In this document: positions 48,173 through 59,395 of the stretch, one piece after another
How the letters are laid out: each line of letters starts with the position of its first letter
Numbering within the stretch: position 1 is the first letter of the stretch
Origin: Agrypnia vestita
Lineage: Eukaryota > Arthropoda > Insecta > Trichoptera > Phryganeidae
NCBI GenBank assembly: GCA_016648135.1
Contig: JADDOH010002018.1
Span: forward strand, 206,802-270,801
DNA: 64,000 nt
Direction of reading: 5' to 3'
The notes under the pieces: model-generated
Seen by the model: the letters and a program-made list of their open reading frames with translations, nothing else
What the model was told of the DNA's origin: nothing
Databases searched by the model: none
Translations under genes and position numbers: made by a program

Positions 48173-49656
48173 AAATTAATGAGGTGAGGTGTGTCGTTAT
48201 CACGCGAGACGAATAGGGAGGCGCATGCGCGTCATGATATCTCCCGCGTCCCGCTTCATATTTGAATGAGTTGGGACATCCGCCGCTAGTTGGTACAAAT
48301 ACCACACAAATACCTACTACAAAAGAGGTTAAGGAAGCGAGAGGATATTTTGAAAAAACCATTCTCAAAAATCCTATCGATTAGTTTGAGTTATCAATTT
48401 GTCCCGCTAGATTGACATGACGTTCTGATTTTTAGATAAAGAGATAGTAATTTTATAAAGTGTTAATAATAATAAATATGAAAAAACTTTTGCCATTTTG
48501 CCGCGATTCGAGAGCCGCGGTGCGAATTTTGACAAATGACATTCAGAATACATTTGGCGGTAAAATATATTTTCAAGTATGATCAATACAGCCGGTATGT
48601 GCAGTTTTCAATCCCGACAGATGACGGATTATAATTAATTTGAGAAGGAATATTCACAACCTATATGACGTCCTATCTGAACATAATATCAAGTTCATTT
48701 GATATTACGTTCAGATTATCTGTCACATCCGTCTTGCAAGTACATGATCTAATCCACCGAATTAGCGAAGGGAAAAACTACATTTCAAAATGAAGACTAC
48801 AACACCACACGTTCACCAGTTTGAAGACTACAAAGTGTACACTACATTTGTAGTAAAAAGTACATGAAGTGAACTAATTGTAGTACTACGAAATTGTAGT
48901 ACTAATGAAGTGAAGTAATTGTAGTGAATTAATGAATTGAACTATTGCACTGCTACAAAATTATAGTACTAATGAAGTAATTGTAGCATTATAGAACAAT
49001 ATCAATATTTTGTTCGACCTAAAAAAAAAGGTCTTTCCAGAGATTTCTTCGTTCGGTCCCAAAATTTTTTCAAACCATGGGGGGGGGGGGGTTGTTTTCA
49101 TTTCCAAAAATTTCTTCATTTATCTACATCGACTTCCTAAAAATTTCACATAAACAATGTACTATTTGAAGTATATACTTTCAATAACTTTGAAGTATGT
49201 GTAGTTTGTAGTTGTAGTAATGTAGTAGTGAGTACAGAGCGGACCCATCACTACACCTCGAGTTTGAGACTTGTAGAATGAATGTCCAACCTTAACTATC
49301 CTTTATACATATTATCAATAATTAAAAAATACAAAATGGTTAACTGGTTTACCCGACCACACCGGGTCTTTTGTGGATGTCCTCTGTTCCTCTTCTCTTC
49401 AATAATAGCCTCATTCTTTTCAAGGTCGCTGATATATTCCACATAACCAAATCATCCTTTCTCTATACTATCAAGTATTCTACACACAGACCTACATTTG
49501 CTTCTGTAGATCTACATAGGATACTAAAATAGAACCACATTATATGCGAAGCAGTGTCAGCTCAGTACCATAAGTCCATTTAACCGAGCTATGTTTGTAT
49601 AGAAACTGTACCTGTTTTAATTTCAAATTAAATTGTTCTTCCCTTCTTTATTCCAG
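48173..49656. other. Gene-free stretch with TAGT-rich repeat
   Basis: 48780-49260 is dominated by irregular TTGTAGTACTA / TGAAGTGAA words, ending near GGACCCATCACTA, which looks like one end of a hAT-type element without its partner. It is interrupted by unrelated sequence with a run of 13 G at 49079-49091. No oxidase exon was found here. Confidence 0.4.
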
Positions 49657-49896
49657 CTGCGTCCCTTGGTGATTTACGCAACGAAAATGACGCAAATTGT
49701 ACATATGAAGGAGAAAATAGTCTTCTACTTCAGCAGGCCAGCAACTGGCTCCTTCATTTGTTGAATAAATTTGTTAATAGAGACGAAAAAATTATCACAC
49801 CTTATTGTGCGGCTGATTTCTTAAATAATTATAAAAATATAATAAACAGTTGTATACCGAGGATGGTGTCTATAAAAGAAATCACAGATGTCCAAT
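49657..49896 (+). CDS. Acyl-CoA oxidase, internal exon
   Basis: First visible exon of a peroxisomal acyl-CoA oxidase, the FAD enzyme that desaturates fatty acyl-CoA and makes hydrogen peroxide in the first step of peroxisomal beta-oxidation. It follows a TTCCAG acceptor and enters in phase with two bases. It reads ASLGDLRNENDANCTYEGEN then SLLLQQASNWLLHLLNKFVN. CTYEGEN holds the glutamate that acts as catalytic base in this family. The exon ends at a GTAAGT donor leaving one base (T). The preceding exon, expected to encode a CGGHGY-like segment, was not found in this window. Confidence 0.93.
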
Positions 49897-50067
49897 GTAA
49901 GTTTACATGAAATCCAATTACATACCTATACATAGCCATTATTGTCTTGGAGCTATTGGAATCGGGAGGTTTTTATCATTTTATTTGACTTGTATTGAAG
50001 GGAATGAAATTTTTCATATTAGATATAAGTAACTGTAATGATAGTCCAACGTTTTGTAAAAAAATAA

Positions 50068-50214
50068 GGGCCTGTTGGTTGATCAGAAGTATGAGTAATA
50101 GTTAAGAAAAAAGCATAGATTTTTGCATTCTCCACCAATCAAAACACCTGCTTTCGTAAAAATCTATGCTTTTTGCTTAACTCTTACTCTAACTTCTGAT
50201 CAAACAACAGGCCC
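50068..50214. mobile_element. PIF/Harbinger-type MITE
   Basis: 147 bp with about 57-bp inverted ends starting GGGCCTGTTGGTTGATCAGA (left) and GGGCCTGTTGTTTGATCAGA (right strand), flanked on both sides by TAA. The TWA-type 3-bp duplication and GGGCCTGTT-like ends fit PIF/Harbinger MITEs. No coding capacity. Confidence 0.85.
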
Positions 50215-52556
50215 TAAGTCAGAAATATTAAAAAACAAATGCAAATTTTGATATTGCGTAACTCTATAACTATTGATATAAGATTATGTTTGCTTGAACA
50301 TTTTCGACTCATTATCACGGAAGGAATCCATCTGTAAAGTATTGTGGACTAGCTCTTTTAAATTATTACTTTTTTGACACATTTAGGGTAAATTTTTATT
50401 CTAACGGAAGTTATAGCCGGAATGCGTGTGTCGGGGCATGTAGCGAATGTATAAAGCGGGGCATGTAGCAAAAGCATGCAGCGAAAATGCGAGACCAGGA
50501 AATGCTCATAAAACGAGTGTTCCAGTAATATCTAAATATAATCATTTTTTCGAATTTAAGGCAAAAATGAAATACACGGCTGTGGAAAGGACCGAACCTC
50601 GGTCGCGTGAATTAGCGATTTTGATTCGAATGCTGATTTTCATTATATTTTATAACATTATACATTGAATCATTGTATCTATATATATATAGAAGGTAGG
50701 GCATCATACTTCAAATGCTAGTGTTTATAAATAGTCTTTGTTCTTATGATATTTTATAAATATGATTTTGGCCGTAACAACAGGGTAGATTCTCAATTAT
50801 CCAAGTTCACATTAACCACCAACAAAAAATGATTGAAATATTATTCTAACTGGCCTACATAAGATAGGTACTACAGAAAACAGAACTGGCGAAATTGATC
50901 ATATTAATACCATACAGGAAAAATTTGATTTTGACTAGATCAAAAGTGTTTTCATGCAAACATGATTACGAGGTATATATTGGATCCAATATTGGATTCT
51001 TAAAATCATTATCCCAACACTTAATAGACGAGAATTAAAAAAAGCATACGTCTGTGATGTGGTCAGAGGGAGAAAGAAGTACATGATGGTTGTCAGTCAA
51101 ATGTCAAAAATAAATACGAGTTCAAGGATATTTCTCTTTTCTACGGTCCAACGTGACAATCACAATTTTGCCATAATTTTACATCAAGATGTTGTGAGAG
51201 AAGAAATCAATAAATGCATATGAAATAATCTTTTCTCCATAAGCTTTAAATAAAACATTAGTACTTATTTGATGCAATTTTAGTCGAAACATGAGAATTG
51301 TGAGGTTATGTTCGCGGCAGAGCGAAACTCTGTCAGACCAGACTGTCCGGATAAATTACGGCAGCGGAGAAATTAATACCTTTTCTAAAGGCATTGCAGA
51401 CATCGGACACCGTAAATAAATACGTAAAAATATACAAATATCCTTATTTAAGTACGACGAACACCGAACACTGACCTATGTCTCCTTTATTTTTATTCAG
51501 ACGTAACTATGTTTTTTTTATACACGTCTATTAACTGTTGGATAAAAATCTTAAGATCCCAATATTGCCATTTTCAGAATACGGCCGATTACTTATAATA
51601 ATTTTCAAAAGGAACAGAAAAGTTTTTGTATCTTTGATTTTTTTGTTGGTTATTCAGTTTTGGCTGTATGGTGATAATATGTACCTAGCAGAAAATGAGT
51701 GTTAAAAATGTAAACACGCCATCGACTCCAAATCCAGGTCGATGATGTATGTATAAATTTTTATTTTGGTATGCTTAGACATAATGTTTACTTTTATTGC
51801 AAATCGGTGACCACATTATGTCAAATTGTTATATTGTTTGATCGAGATTATCAGATTAATTTTTTATTTGGGTCAATTTTTTTCCTTACCACCCCAGACA
51901 ATTAAAATCATCCAAATGAACATTGAATTTTGAATATTTATTTATGTTGTTTGTTACGGACAGACACGCCCGTAACAAACAATTATTTTAGAATAGGGTG
52001 GATCACCGATTACTCGCCTGTCTGCTGTGCTCCGGGCGTCGTGACGTCACTGACGATGAGTCACAACTCGCTTCTAAATCTTGATGATGATGATGATACT
52101 TTGGAAACACCGGAGAGCAACGCTACGATCGACGGTGTTTCTTCAGGGGTTTTAATTCACAACAATTTACACACAAGAAAAATAAAAGCAAAGTTTTTGT
52201 TTCAGAAGGAAACCTAGCGAAAAACGGGCAGAGTGACGTTATAAAAAACTATTTGTCGCACATACACGGCAACAAATATTTACTGGCACTAAGGCACTGA
52301 GAGCACTGTGATTTCGCTAGGTTTTCGCAGCCTTTTTATTTGGGTCCAGCCAAAATAACGGGAAAATAACTGCCAAAAAGGGATTACTGAAGAGGGGATT
52401 TACATCTTTATTGTAGGCATCGGCGTAACGTGGTGGACCACGGAAGCTGTGCGCTCGGCCTAGCGGAACGACCGCTGGGCGCCGGCGATACCGTGCATCG
52501 GCGGCGCATATCTCGCGGCGCGCGGATATTTTTTAAGATAAATCCGCTCTCTCATA

Positions 52557-53089
52557 TCTCCCGCTAATGAGTCATATGTCAAAATGTGCGTCTGACATGC
52601 CCGCATGTGGGTGTAATACGCAGATTACTGTCCGGGCATGTCAGCGCTTGCAAATCACGTGCATGTGACAAAAAATGAAACTTTTTTATTTATGAAAATA
52701 TCTAAATTATTAATATCGCATCAGGTAGCCCTTGTTTTTCTGAAGAAAATGACACCTCACACTTTAATTATTGAGCTCTCTAGCGATAGTGAATCTAAAT
52801 TTAGCGCCGTACGAAAAAATGTACGGCGCGCTATCTCAAGTCACGAGCCGTGTGGGTGTCAGTTGTTACCTGCCCCTATCTCTATTGGTCCAGAGATGCG
52901 GGGCAAATACACTTTAGCTAACCGCTCCGTAGGTGACTACCTGATTTTTACTTTGCGATTTTATCTCAAAAACAAAATTTAAAATATTTAATTAAGCGCG
53001 CCCGCGGCCCGAGTGACTCATCGTGAGATTTTAATCCCTCTCCCTCGGCCGCGGTCGTCGCTCTAATGGATGACTCATTAACGGGACCC
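52557..53089. promoter_or_regulatory. GC-rich block bounded by inverted AP-1-like sites
   Basis: Within a 1.04-kb stretch (52042-53077) there are one CRE-type TGACGTCA (52042-52049) and four TGASTCA sites (52057, 52568, 53014, 53071). The outer pair of this block is inverted: TCCCGCTAATGAGTCAT on the left and ATGACTCATTAACGGGA on the right. A stable stem, GCGCCGTAC facing GTACGGCGC, lies at 52803-52828. It could be an intronic enhancer or a GC-rich DNA element whose ends contain TGAGTCA. The 114-codon frame at 52638-52982 has no recognised motif. Confidence 0.4.
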
Positions 53090-53339
53090 TCATTGACAGT
53101 TATATACATAATTATCAAACACATATTTACAGTTAATCTTAAACTATTTTGCCTTTACGGCCGGGACCCTATACACGATTCAGACATTTATTTTTAAATA
53201 CTTAATATTGTAACACATTTCAAAATTAAGCAAAAATATTTTCATTCTTCGATTTTTGATCCTGTGCGAACCATTGTTTAAATATTAATTAAATTTTACA
53301 TTGTCAGTATAATATTTATATAAAATTTTATTTTTCCAG

Positions 53340-53494
53340 ACCTTTTAAGTTGCTACACATGGCTCATTTGTTATACTCTAAAAATCACGTCTGAAAAAAT
53401 TAAAAATAATTTAAAACGAGGGATGAATAAATTTTCTTCAAAAAATGAATCACAATCTTATTATGCTACACCACTATCACTGATGTTTGCTGAG
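53340..53494 (+). CDS. Acyl-CoA oxidase, exon
   Basis: Enters with two bases completing the Tyr codon split with the previous exon, then LLSCYTWLICYTLKITSEKI and KNNLKRGMNKFSSKNESQSY, ending PLSLMFAE in phase 0 before GTATCA. It belongs to the C-terminal helical oxidase domain. Its sequence is less conserved than that of the neighbouring exons. Confidence 0.88.
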
Positions 53495-53575
53495 GTATCA
53501 GTTTTCACATTATAATCAATCTTTTTTAACAAATAAATGCAAATAATTATTTTTTACATTCTCATCAACTTTCAG

Positions 53576-53707
53576 TATTCCATTCTGCGACATTTCCACA
53601 ACTTTGTAGTAAACATTCAAGATCAGGGTTCTAAAGATATTATGATGAAGTTGGCATCGTTATATGGATGTTGGAGTTTAGAAAAACACTTGGGAACTTT
53701 ATATATT
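53576..53707 (+). CDS. Acyl-CoA oxidase, exon
   Basis: After an 81-bp intron with a TTTCAG acceptor the exon reads YSILRHFHNFVVNIQDQGSK then MMKLASLYGCWSLEKHLGTL, ending YI at GTAAGT, phase 0 at both ends. LYGxWSLEKHLxTLY is a recognisable signature of the acyl-CoA oxidase C-terminal domain. Confidence 0.93.
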
Positions 53708-53793
53708 GTAAGTTAATTATTTTTATATCACAAATTATTTATATTATAAGAAATATCTGAACTTTAAACTGAAGTAGCAGAATTAAGACGTTA

Positions 53794-55192
53794 TCTATAT
53801 AAATAAAAATGTAAGTGTACGTTTGTACAAAATCGCTAATCTCTGAAAATTCTTCACCGATTGCTATGAAATTTTGGCACATCGTTGCGTTCGTTGCGTT
53901 GAACTGAACCAAATTTTTCTTACTTATCTTTAGGACCCGGCGGGTAACAGAGGTGACATTTCCCCCTCCTCTATCCCCCCCCCCCCTTCAAGTAATATAT
54001 TTTCCATGCAAATCTCTACCGTTCGACCAATGTGACTCAAATTTTGCATACTCATTATATTGGCCCCGGCGGATAACATAAGTGACATTCCCCCCCCCCC
54101 TCTTTACCCCTCCTCAACACCTGGTATATTTTATATGCAAATCTCTATCGTTCGACCGATATGACTCAAATTTTGCATACTCATTCTTTAGGATCCGGCG
54201 GGTACATAGACAACACTTCCCTTTCCCCCTTTACCCCATCCCCTCCCCCTGATAAATTTTCTGTACAAATCTACACCGTTTGACCGATTTGACCCAAATT
54301 TTGCATACTTGTTCTTTAGGATCCGGAAGGTAACTTAGTCAACATTTCCCCTCCCATTTCACCTTCCCCCTTCCAGTGATATATTTTCCATGCAAATCTG
54401 TATCATTCGACCGATCTGAGTCCAATTCATCATACTTATTCTTTAGGACCCGGCGGGTAACGTAGCGGGTAACATTTCTCTCTCCCCTTTACCCCACCCC
54501 CTGATATATTTTTTGTACAAATCTACACCGTTTGACCCAAATTTTGCATACTTATTCTTTAAGATCCAGCAGGTAACTTAGGTGACATTTCTCCCTCCCA
54601 TTTCACTCCTTCCCCTTCCAGTGATATATTTTCCATACAAATCTGTACCGTTCGACCGATTGGATTCTAATTTTGCATACCTATTCTTTGGGATTCGGTG
54701 GGTAACATAGGCCACCTTTCCCCCTCCCTTTTTTCACCCTGATATTTTTCCTGTACACTGTTTGACCAATCTGATCCAAATTTTGCTTTCTTATTTTTTA
54801 GAACTCGTCGGATATCATAAGCGACATTTTCCCTTTACCTTCACCCCACCGACTCCCCACCGATACTAATTAAAATTTTCTATACAAAACCGTTCGACAG
54901 ATCTGGCCCAAACTTTGCATACTTATTCTTTAGGACCCGGCGGGTAGCAAAGGCGACGTTTCCCCCTCCCCTTTACCCCACCCCCTCCTCGTGATATATT
55001 TTCCATATTAATCTGTACCGTTTGACCGATCTGACCCAAATTTTGCATACTTATTCTTTGGAACCTGGCGGGTAACATAAGCTACGTTTCCTTCCTGGAC
55101 ATCCTATCCATCCCAGCATTGATTAAATCGTTTTCCTTCCGCGAACTTGTTTCTAACTCAATTCTTAATCCGTACCAGGTAGTAACAGCTAG
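53794..55192 (+). mobile_element. Non-autonomous Helitron-like element with minisatellite
   Basis: Begins TCTATATAAATAAAAATG after an A and ends GTAACAGCTAG before a T, matching Helitron rules (5' TC, 3' CTRR, insertion between A and T). The interior is about ten tandem units of roughly 127 bp, each with TTCTTTAGGACCCGGCGGGT, a pyrimidine-rich CCCCCTCC tract, GATATATTTTCCATGCA and ACCGTTCGACCGAT blocks. No Rep/helicase is encoded. Subterminal hairpin evidence is weak (GTACCAGGTAGTAAC). Confidence 0.75.
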
Positions 55193-55310
55193 TACCTAAT
55201 ATAAATTTTACGATTGTGTCAACGTGATCCAATTAATCAGAGTTGATATATACTAATACGATATATACGAATACTGGGAATCAGCAAATAAGGTTTTTTG
55301 CTGTAACCTA

Positions 55311-55470
55311 GAGACGCATGGGAGAAGAGGAAGACCGAAACTGGCAGGATGATGTCATAACAGACTTCCCTAAGTGAGGGAAATTAAATAGCGCATTGAG
55401 CAGAAACTGCTGGAGGAGAGTTGTGCTGGTAGCCATGACCTACCCCAAGTTATTGAGAAGATAAATGAAG
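55311..55470 (+). pseudogene. Eroded non-LTR tail
   Basis: Mixed frames give GRRGRPKLAG and WQDDVITDFP followed by CWRRVVLVAM, recalling the GRPxxxWxDDI...W tail of RTE-like elements, and an A/G-rich end. Very decayed. Confidence 0.35.
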
Positions 55471-55555
55471 ATGAAAGAAGAAAAGAATTCCTCATTCTGA
55501 ATATTTTGGTGCGATTGGATTAATGTATTACAATTTAACTCTCACTTTTTTGTAG

Positions 55556-55708
55556 AGTGGATACTTTTCGAAAGATGAAGGGAAGTTATTGCGCGATGGA
55601 ATTATCGAGATGTGTCGTGAACTAGTACCTGATGCCGTTTCCCTCGTGGACGCGATTGCTCCTCCTGATTTTGTCCTGAATTCTGTTTTGGGAAGAAGTG
55701 ATGGGATG
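55556..55708 (+). CDS. Acyl-CoA oxidase, exon
   Basis: Acceptor TTGTAG, then SGYFSKDEGKLLRDGIIEMC and RELVPDAVSLVDAIAPPDFV, ending LNSVLGRSDGM at GTAAGA in phase 0. ELxPDAVxLVDAxAPPDFxLNSVLGxxDG is one of the best conserved stretches of acyl-CoA oxidases, so family membership is firm. Confidence 0.95.
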
Positions 55709-56144
55709 GTAAGATTTAATCTGCATAATAAAACAAATCCAGTCTTGCATATACAACACAATTACTCTGAAATAAACTAATGATTTCATTGTTATAATAA
55801 AATACCTAGTATATTCCTATCTACCTAGTATATATTCTTTAGTAGGATGTTGGCATTTTGATTGCAAGATTGAGCAGTCATATAAAAGAAAATTCTTTTT
55901 TTGATACATTCATAACACTGATAGCACCTACGATTCCTGAGTCATTGGATAAACTACTGATTTTTCCATGCCAAATGATCAAGTATGAATGTGTGGTTGG
56001 TACCTGTCTGATTCTGCATCGGCCGACCCAGTGATTTTCAGAGAATTGCTGCAAAATCTATACAAATGCCATCTTTATCTTTGCTTCCACAATATACTCC
56101 GCTTAAAAAAAATCTGTTCTAGTTCTTTCATTGTATTTTTTCAG

Positions 56145-56246
56145 GTATATCAAAGTCTACAATCACAAATATTTTCTAATCCTGGTTCCATGTCGAGACC
56201 AGACTGGTGGCGAGAAATTGTTTCCTGCACCACATCTAAATTATAA
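56145..56246 (+). CDS. Acyl-CoA oxidase, last exon with SKL
   Basis: Acceptor TTTTCAG, then VYQSLQSQIFSNPGSMSRPD, WWREIVSCTTSKL and TAA (56244-56246). The last three residues, SKL, are the canonical type-1 peroxisomal targeting signal, so the product should be imported into peroxisomes. The visible five exons total about 260 residues, roughly the last 40 percent of a normal oxidase of about 680. No clear AATAAA was seen within 250 bp. Confidence 0.95.
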   Translation, partial: VYQSLQSQIFSNPGSMSRPDWWREIVSCTTSKL

Positions 56247-57385
56247 TAATTTTATCAAGATTCTTAATCTGACTGACATCTAGAGTGATGTTATGTATTT
56301 ATATTTAAAAAAGACATTGATTGAAAGACAGCCACCCAATCAAATCTAAAAAAATACTTAGATTATAACTTAACATTTATTTTTATCATATTTTATATTC
56401 AGTAATGTATAACTGGTTTTTCAAAAAGTGATGTAACATATTTGACCGGTTAACATTGAAATGTTTTTAATATAACATGCATACATCGGTCGATATATTA
56501 AAATAAGCGATAGGATTAATAGTTGTTAAGGAACCGGTAGTTTAGGAACCACTAACAGAGGCGGGCTGGACGGAGCCTGGGGGCGCATTTTTTAATTGAT
56601 TTAGATCAGCAAGCCCCCTACTAAATTAAGACTAACATAATATCAGATCAAACTACTCCCTTTTTGACATAGTGTTTAAAGTGAAATGGAAATAAGACTT
56701 TGCACCCTTTTAAAATTCCTCATTATTTACCAAACTTAAGGGGGTATTCTAGTCTAGAGGCATGAATTTGAGGTGTTTTTTCGGGTGTATAAATAAAAAA
56801 CAAAAAATAATTTTAGTATACATTTTTTAACAAGATATTTATTCATGTTTTAACAATACATAAAAAAGTGGAAAAATTTTAAACTCTAAATGTTATAAGT
56901 TGTTGAAGTGGGGGTAGGGAAAAAATGGCGCGCCAAGTTTGCAACCCTCCAAATGATCTAAAACAAAAAAATAAAAAAGAACTTTTATCTATCATACTGA
57001 AAAAACTGAAACTTTTTTCGCTAAATAGCGGATGTTTGAAAAAAAAAATTTTTTTACTATTTTTTTGACTTTATTATTTTTTTAAAATAGTAATTTTTTA
57101 AATTTGTTATAAATTATAGTTAGTACGATAGAAACATATATAGAGAAGACTCACACCAAATTTCAAGTAAATCGGTTAAGTAGAACTTGAGAAATCATGA
57201 CAAACTTTTTGAAAAAAGTAGTTTAGAGAAAAACGCACCATAAAATGACATTTTATGCTTACATTTAATTAATCCGCGATTCCTGCTCCATACACTGGGC
57301 CTTCCTCTACTTCAAAAAAAGCATTTTCTGCGGGTGACCTTGGATTATTATATTTCAATATATAATACAAGATTATATATTATAG

Positions 57386-59035
57386 GTCATATACCTTAAC
57401 CAAACCTCAGTGAATGGACAAGATATTTGCAACCTATTCTCACAATACTTTAAATCCGTATTTACTCAAAATACCTCAGGGGCGCACACACCCTCTATAG
57501 TCGACTCTGGCCCGGCTAACATTAAACAAATTTCGATAAACCCAACCGTTTTACGAGATCATATAAATAGTCTAGATTTGAATAAAGGCGCAGGGCCTGA
57601 CGGTATTCCCCCCTCGTTCGTACATGCATGCTCTTCCAGTATCGTTCATCCACTTTGTTTACTTTTTATTAAATCCCTTAATGAAGGTACCTTCCCGGAT
57701 CAATGGAAAAATGCGCACATAACCCCTATTTTTAAATCTGGTCAAAAAAATGACGTAACTAACTACAGACCAATCTCAAAATTGTCAATATTCAGTAAAC
57801 TCTTTGAAAAACTAGTCTATACCCAGATATTTAGCGCCATAAAGCCATACATTAATCCCCAACAACACGGATTCTTCGCGGGAAGATCCACTGTCACAAA
57901 TCTACTAACCTTCACGCAGTACGCGCTATCCTCAATGGATCAACGAGCGCAAACCGATGCCATATACACAGACTACAGTAAAGCATTTGACAAAGTCGAT
58001 CATGACATTTTAGCTGATAAACTAATAAAAATAGGAATCCACGGTGACCTACTAAGGTGGCTTATTTCCTACATTACCAACAGAAACCAAGCAGTTGTCA
58101 TCGGCGGTCTTAAATCTGACTGGGCTCGCATCTCCTCTGGAGTCCCTCAAGGGAGTTTACTGGGTCCATTACTGTTCATAATCTATATAAATGACATACA
58201 AAACTGCTTTCATTTCGCTAATTTCCTACTTTATGCGGATGATATGAAGATTTTCGCAAAAGTGAACTCCCTAGACGATTGCCGAAAAATTCAAGAAGAT
58301 CTTAACCGCGTTTCTGCCTACTGTCATATAAACAAACTTCTTCTTAACGCAAAAAAATGCTTTCAAATGACATTTTCCAGGAAAACCAATAACATTCAGT
58401 TTGCCTACTCAATAAACAACGCTCAACTAGAAAACAAATGCGAATTAAAAGACCTCGGAATAATTCTCGACAGTAAACTTATTTTTAAAGCGCACTTTGA
58501 CCATATTATCTCCAAAGCCTACAGTATGCTGGGATTCATACTTCGAACCTGCAAACAATTCAAAAATCCTCACTCATTAAAAATTTTATATTATTCCTAC
58601 GTTCGCAGTCACTTGGAGTATGCATCTCAGGTCTGGAATCCACAACAGACAACATACATTGCGAGAATAGAACAAATTCAGAACAGGTTTTTGCGTCGCC
58701 TCAATGGTAAATCCGGCATATATTTCGACTCATATATGGAAGCAATGGATTTCTATAACATGAGAACCCTGGAACATAGAAGAGCACGAGCTGATCAAAT
58801 ACTACTTTTCAAGTTACTTCAGGGACATATTGACTGTCCCAGCCAATTGGAGCTGGTTTCTCTCCACGCTCCATCAAGGCGAACCCGACAGTCCGTGCTC
58901 TTCCATGTACCCATAAGCAGAACCTCTTATGCACAGAACTCATTCATCCAGCGAACATGCAAAGCATACAATGACCACTTCAATGACATTGATATATTTA
59001 ATACCAACATCTCAGCTCTTAAAAATCGTATTTAA
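57386..59035 (+). CDS. Reverse transcriptase of a CR1/Jockey-type element
   Basis: An open frame of about 549 codons from just after a TAG (57383-57385); a GTG-first reading of 541 aa starts at 57410. RT motifs are in order: KGAGPDGIPPSFVHACSSSI, NYRPISKLSIFSKLFEKLVY, QHGFFAGRSTVTNLL, YTDYSKAFDKVDHDIL, SSGVPQGSLLGPLLFIIYIN and the catalytic FLLYADDMKIF. The thumb and C-terminal part reads KILYYSYVRSHLEYASQVWN, with IEQIQNRFLRRL, and ends ISALKNRI. It makes cDNA from the element's RNA at the target site. It has no stop or frameshift, implying recent insertion, but lacks the endonuclease domain needed for autonomous insertion. Confidence 0.9.
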   Translation, partial: VIYLNQTSVNGQDICNLFSQYFKSVFTQNTSGAHTPSIVDSGPANIKQISINPTVLRDHINSLDLNKGAGPDGIPPSFVHACSSSIVHPLCLLFIKSLNEGTFPDQWKNAHITPIFKSGQKNDVTNYRPISKLSIFSKLFEKLVYTQIFSAIKPYINPQQHGFFAGRSTVTNLLTFTQYALSSMDQRAQTDAIYTDYSKAFDKVDHDILADKLIKIGIHGDLLRWLISYITNRNQAVVIGGLKSDWARISSGVPQGSLLGPLLFIIYINDIQNCFHFANFLLYADDMKIFAKVNSLDDCRKIQEDLNRVSAYCHINKLLLNAKKCFQMTFSRKTNNIQFAYSINNAQLENKCELKDLGIILDSKLIFKAHFDHIISKAYSMLGFILRTCKQFKNPHSLKILYYSYVRSHLEYASQVWNPQQTTYIARIEQIQNRFLRRLNGKSGIYFDSYMEAMDFYNMRTLEHRRARADQILLFKLLQGHIDCPSQLELVSLHAPSRRTRQSVLFHVPISRTSYAQNSFIQRTCKAYNDHFNDIDIFNTNISALKNRI

Positions 59036-59395
59036 ACCGCTTATATTATATTACTATATCTTCACCGGATTAACTGAGACCGACCATCATCATACACACA
59101 CCACAGCCAAACTCTCATCACTCTTTACACATACCCCCATATCTGTATACAACGTCACGCACAGAATACATACGCACTCCACTCAGCCACAATCCCATAC
59201 ACCTCACTCCACTTCCCCATCTATCTCCCACTCCTATCCCTCTATTTAATATATGTTCTCTTTATTGCTTGATTTAACATTTTATGCCGTGGATCTCTAT
59301 AATTGGTCTACGAATTACCCAATACGTTATGTATTATTATAATAAATTGTATACTGTTGAGATTCCCAAAATAAAAAAATAAAAAAAAATAAAAA
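57386..59395 (+). mobile_element. 5'-truncated CR1/Jockey-type retrotransposon
   Basis: Contains the polymerase ORF, a C-rich 3' region (CACACCACAGCCAAACTC and similar, 59090-59240) and an A-rich tail of AAAATAAAAAT units ending near 59395. ATACAAG occurs both before the start (57366-57372) and after the tail, a possible target duplication. The endonuclease half is absent, so insertion was 5'-truncated. It lies inside the TTAA element. Confidence 0.85.

Larger units (their letters stand above)
49897..53339 (+). other. Acyl-CoA oxidase intron, 3443 bp
   Basis: GTAAGT...TTTTTCCAG intron. It holds a PIF/Harbinger-type MITE (50068-50214), a possible zinc-knuckle remnant near 50440-50510, a palindrome at 51948-51980 (GTTTGTTACGG facing CCGTAACAAAC) and a GC-rich AP-1/CRE-like block (52042-53089). 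Confidence 0.85.
53708..55555 (+). other. Acyl-CoA oxidase intron, 1848 bp
   Basis: GTAAGT...TTGTAG intron, about three quarters occupied by the Helitron-like element at 53794-55192 and followed by an eroded retroelement tail (about 55311-55470). Confidence 0.85.

Noticed and set aside
52638..52982. 114-codon frame in the oxidase intron
   Set aside because: No recognised domain. It is explained by low stop density in a GC-rich block.
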